Assembly: GCF_016801985.1 (NCBI RefSeq) | Contig: NZ_JAEVLS010000004.1 | Location: 434,001-498,000 of the forward strand | Length of the DNA stretch: 64,000 nucleotides | Direction: 5' to 3' | DNA from: Steroidobacter gossypii | GTDB lineage: Bacteria > Pseudomonadota > Gammaproteobacteria > Steroidobacterales > Steroidobacteraceae | In this document: in pieces, positions 61,673-64,000 of the stretch | How positions within the stretch are numbered: position 1 is the stretch's first letter | How the letters are laid out: every line of letters starts with the position of its first letter | Program-made: the position numbers and the translations under genes | Notes under the pieces: generated by a model | Database searches by the model: none | What the model saw: the letters and a program-made list of their open reading frames with translations, nothing else | What the model was told of the DNA's origin: nothing

Positions 61673-63844
61673 ATGACATCGAACGATCAGATCGCGAGCA
61701 AGAACGGTCCGGGATTTCAGCAGATCGGCCAGCCGCTCGACCGAATCGACGGGCGCGCTAAAGTGACCGGAGCTGCCAGATACGGTTATGAGCATATTGT
61801 CAGTGACAAATGCGCTTTCGGTTACATCTTGGGCGCCTCGATCGGCAGAGGCCGCATCGTAGCCATCGACGCCCAGGCGGCAACGAAATCTCCCGGCGTC
61901 CTGCTGGTCATGACGCACAAGAATGCCCCAGCGCAGGCTCGCTTTGGCGAGCCCACGACTGCGACACCTCGCGAAGTCTTCACCCGCCCCCGCCCCGTCC
62001 TCGGCGATGCGCATATTCGCTATTTCGACCAGCCGATTGCCCTGGTCGTGGGTGAAACCTTCGAGGCCGCACGCGCCGCGGCCGGATCGATCGACGTTCG
62101 CTATGAAAGGCTGCAAGGCGACTTCGAGCCCGAATTGTGCGCGGCGACCTATCGCCCGGAGCGAACCAATGCGGGGTTTGCAACGGACACCTCCGCTGGC
62201 GGTTTCGCCAAGGCCTTCGCGCAAGCGCCCGTCAAGGTCGATGCGACCTACACCACGGCGTTCGAAAGTCACAATCCCATGGAGCCGCATGCAGCCATCG
62301 CGCAGTGGGAAGGCGATCGGGTCACCATTTACACCGGAACGCAGACGCTTGCGAACGTGCGAGCGTGTGTCGCTGGCACGCTGCAGATCCCGCTCGATAG
62401 CGTCAGAGTCGTGAGTCCCTTCATCGGCGGCGGGTTCGGGTCCAAGCTCATTGCGCATGCCGACATCATGCTGGCTGCGCTTGCTGCGCGAGTCTTGCAA
62501 CGGCCAGTGAAAGTTGCGATGACACGGCAGCAGATGTTCGCTAACGCCGGCCATCGGCCCCTGTCGATTCAGCAGGTACGACTGGGCGCCGATCGCGACG
62601 GCAAACTTATCGCCATCGGTCACGAGGTGTGCTCTTCGACAGCTCGGTTCGAGGAATTTACCGAGCAAACCGGGGTGTTCACGCGCTCGCTCTACGCCGC
62701 CGATCATCGCGTGACGCGACACCGGCTGATGCGACTCGACACCAATCGTGGCGAATGGATGCGTGCGCCGGGCGAAGCGCCGGGCATGCTTGCTGTGGAG
62801 TCGGCAATGGATGAGCTCGCGCATGCTTTGCAACTCGATCCCATCGAACTGCGGATTCGTAACGAGCCCAATCTGGATGGAACGAGCCTGGATCCGGACC
62901 GCGGCATTCCCTTCTCGAGTCGCAATCTCATCGAATGCATGCGGCGCGGAGCTCGTTTGTTCGGATGGGAAAGACGCAGCGCTCGCCCCGGTGCAATTCG
63001 TGAGGGTCGCAAGCTCATCGGCCACGGGATGGCTGCGGCGATTCGTCCCAACTACATCGGCCCGAGTCGTGCTCGCGTCGTCCTGGAGCCTCGCGGGACG
63101 CTTCGAGTGCAGCTCGATATGACCGATATCGGCACAGGCACTTACACCATCCTGACGCAGATTGCGGCGGACGTGATGCAGATGCCTCCAGCCTCCATCA
63201 AGGTCGAGCTCGGTGACAGCCAGTTGCCAACGACCGCCGGATCCGGCGGCTCGTGGGGCGCGGCGAGCGCCGGCTCCGCTGTGCACGACGCGTGTACAAA
63301 GTTGAAGCGTCAGCTGCTGGATCTGCCCGGAATCCCGCCGGGCGGTTTGCAAGCCGAAGGGTCCGTCACCCGCAGTGCTGAATACGACCGCTACTCTCAA
63401 CACGCGTTCGGCGCTCACTTCGCCGAAGTTGCCGTCGATCTCGACACCGCGGAAATTCGCGTTCGCCGCATGCTCGGCGCCTTCGCCGCCGGCCGCATCT
63501 TGAATCCCAAGACGGCGCGATCGCAGATCGTCGGCGGAATGATCTGGGGCATCGGCGCGGCGCTGATGGAGCAGACCCTGCTCGATCCGCTTCATGGCGC
63601 CTTCATCAATCACGACCTCGCGGAATATCACATTCCGGTGAATGCGGACGTCGGGCAGATCGACACGGTCTTCATCGAGGAAGTCGACGAGCGCGCCAAT
63701 GTCTTCGGCAGCAAAGGCATCGGCGAGCTCGGCATCTGCGGCGCCGGCGCGGCAGTCGCCAATGCCGTCTTCAATGCAACCGGAATTCGAGTTCGCGAGT
63801 TCCCCATCACACTCGAGAAGTTGCTGCCGTTTCTTCCCGGCTGA
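61673..63844 (+). CDS. paoC-like: Molybdopterin-binding catalytic subunit (PaoC-like)
   Basis: About 723 aa from the ATG at 61673, which has AAGGA 5 nt upstream; ATG 61658 is a less likely start. Contains the MPT-binding PFIGGGFGSKL, the GSWGAASAGSAVHDA segment, and near the C-terminus GSKGIGELGICGAGAAVANAVFNATGIRVREFPIT with the catalytic Glu of the family. With the two preceding subunits it forms a periplasmic aldehyde or aromatic/heterocycle oxidoreductase. No maturation chaperone (PaoD-like) is seen within the window. Confidence 0.93.
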   Translation: MTSNDQIASKNGPGFQQIGQPLDRIDGRAKVTGAARYGYEHIVSDKCAFGYILGASIGRGRIVAIDAQAATKSPGVLLVMTHKNAPAQARFGEPTTATPREVFTRPRPVLGDAHIRYFDQPIALVVGETFEAARAAAGSIDVRYERLQGDFEPELCAATYRPERTNAGFATDTSAGGFAKAFAQAPVKVDATYTTAFESHNPMEPHAAIAQWEGDRVTIYTGTQTLANVRACVAGTLQIPLDSVRVVSPFIGGGFGSKLIAHADIMLAALAARVLQRPVKVAMTRQQMFANAGHRPLSIQQVRLGADRDGKLIAIGHEVCSSTARFEEFTEQTGVFTRSLYAADHRVTRHRLMRLDTNRGEWMRAPGEAPGMLAVESAMDELAHALQLDPIELRIRNEPNLDGTSLDPDRGIPFSSRNLIECMRRGARLFGWERRSARPGAIREGRKLIGHGMAAAIRPNYIGPSRARVVLEPRGTLRVQLDMTDIGTGTYTILTQIAADVMQMPPASIKVELGDSQLPTTAGSGGSWGAASAGSAVHDACTKLKRQLLDLPGIPPGGLQAEGSVTRSAEYDRYSQHAFGAHFAEVAVDLDTAEIRVRRMLGAFAAGRILNPKTARSQIVGGMIWGIGAALMEQTLLDPLHGAFINHDLAEYHIPVNADVGQIDTVFIEEVDERANVFGSKGIGELGICGAGAAVANAVFNATGIRVREFPITLEKLLPFLPG

Positions 63845-63859
63845 TTTCGGAGTCATGTC

Positions 63860-64000
63860 ATGCTGAATCGTCGCGCAGTGATGCAGGGCCTGGCGGCAAC
63901 GAGCTTGCTCGCCGGCGCTCGCAGCTGGAGCGAGCAACGGCCTTCCAGGCCCACAGGCTCGCAGGCCTGGAACGTCGAAGCCATCGCCTATCACGATCTC
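63860..64000 (+). CDS. Secreted protein start, 3'-truncated by window edge
   Basis: The first 47 codons of a gene that continues past the window. N-terminus has paired Arg and a hydrophobic stretch (LNRRAVMQGLAATSLLAGARS), consistent with a Tat or Sec signal. The visible mature start (NVEAIAYHDL) is too short to name a family. Starts 16 bp after the molybdenum-enzyme gene and may belong to its operon. Confidence 0.7.
   Translation, partial: MLNRRAVMQGLAATSLLAGARSWSEQRPSRPTGSQAWNVEAIAYHDL

Noticed and set aside
61628-63994. 788-codon minus-strand frame opposite the molybdopterin subunit
   Set aside because: Antisense shadow of the catalytic subunit, which has unambiguous motifs on the plus strand.
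1-64000. CRISPR array, tRNA/rRNA genes, insertion sequences or integrase/att sites
   Set aside because: Looked for direct-repeat arrays, cloverleaf ends and transposase motifs while reading both strands; none seen. A tRNAscan or ISfinder search could not be run here.

Overview
The window is GC-rich, tightly coded DNA from a Gram-negative bacterium. TonB-dependent receptors, TolC/HlyD/EmrB-type export, lipoproteins with lipoboxes, a SulP/carbonic-anhydrase pair, an UrcA-family protein and a GH127 enzyme point to a gammaproteobacterium of the Steroidobacterales/Xanthomonadales type. That placement is inferred from gene content; no rRNA or tRNA is present to confirm it. I see no CRISPR array, insertion sequence, phage block or replication origin.

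Layout. 1-4 kb: 3' part of an S10 carboxypeptidase, a secreted alpha/beta hydrolase divergent from a LysR gene, and a TetR gene divergent from a DinB-like gene across a 22-bp palindrome. 4.0-14.7 kb, all minus strand: an apparent peptide-natural-product operon. In transcription order it holds a long MauG/RoxA-like di-heme protein, an unrecognised 618-aa protein, two tiny paralogous peptides (27 and 23 aa) that share an N-terminal MKVKTxVRAG and a C-terminal GGGRCGA, an HlyD-type adaptor, an ABC exporter with an intact C39 peptidase, and a second ABC exporter with a non-catalytic N-terminus. The two peptide genes are too short for routine gene calling. Each is preceded by the same leader containing a hairpin whose stem differs by a compensated base pair. 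This is the best candidate for an undescribed system. 15-24 kb: a small secreted protein, an EmrAB-OprM-type drug efflux operon, a TonB receptor and a winged-helix/TPR regulator.

24.6-31.5 kb: UrcA protein, secreted polysaccharide deacetylase, a GntP permease / GntR regulator / GH127 glycosidase group with a palindromic operator before the glycosidase, and an endonuclease/exonuclease/phosphatase-fold protein. 31.5-44.1 kb: a surface-signalling locus on the minus strand: ECF sigma factor, FecR anti-sigma, STN-domain TonB receptor, a 1500-aa lipoprotein apparently built from three repeats, then two secreted proteins that each look like one such repeat. 44-51 kb: SMP-30/gluconolactonase, an old-yellow-enzyme-like oxidoreductase with RidA and a divergent LysR, an ECF sigma factor coupled to a membrane protein with a PstS-like C-terminus and followed by a secretin-type short domain protein, and a secreted cupin.

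51-64 kb: a 52-aa membrane micro-protein, AraC regulators, an alginate-export-type porin, two small envelope proteins, a SulP transporter with beta-carbonic anhydrase, an OmpR/EnvZ-type two-component system, and a periplasmic molybdenum hydroxylase operon (2Fe-2S, FAD and molybdopterin subunits, PaoABC-like) next to an AraC gene. The window ends in a truncated secreted-protein gene.
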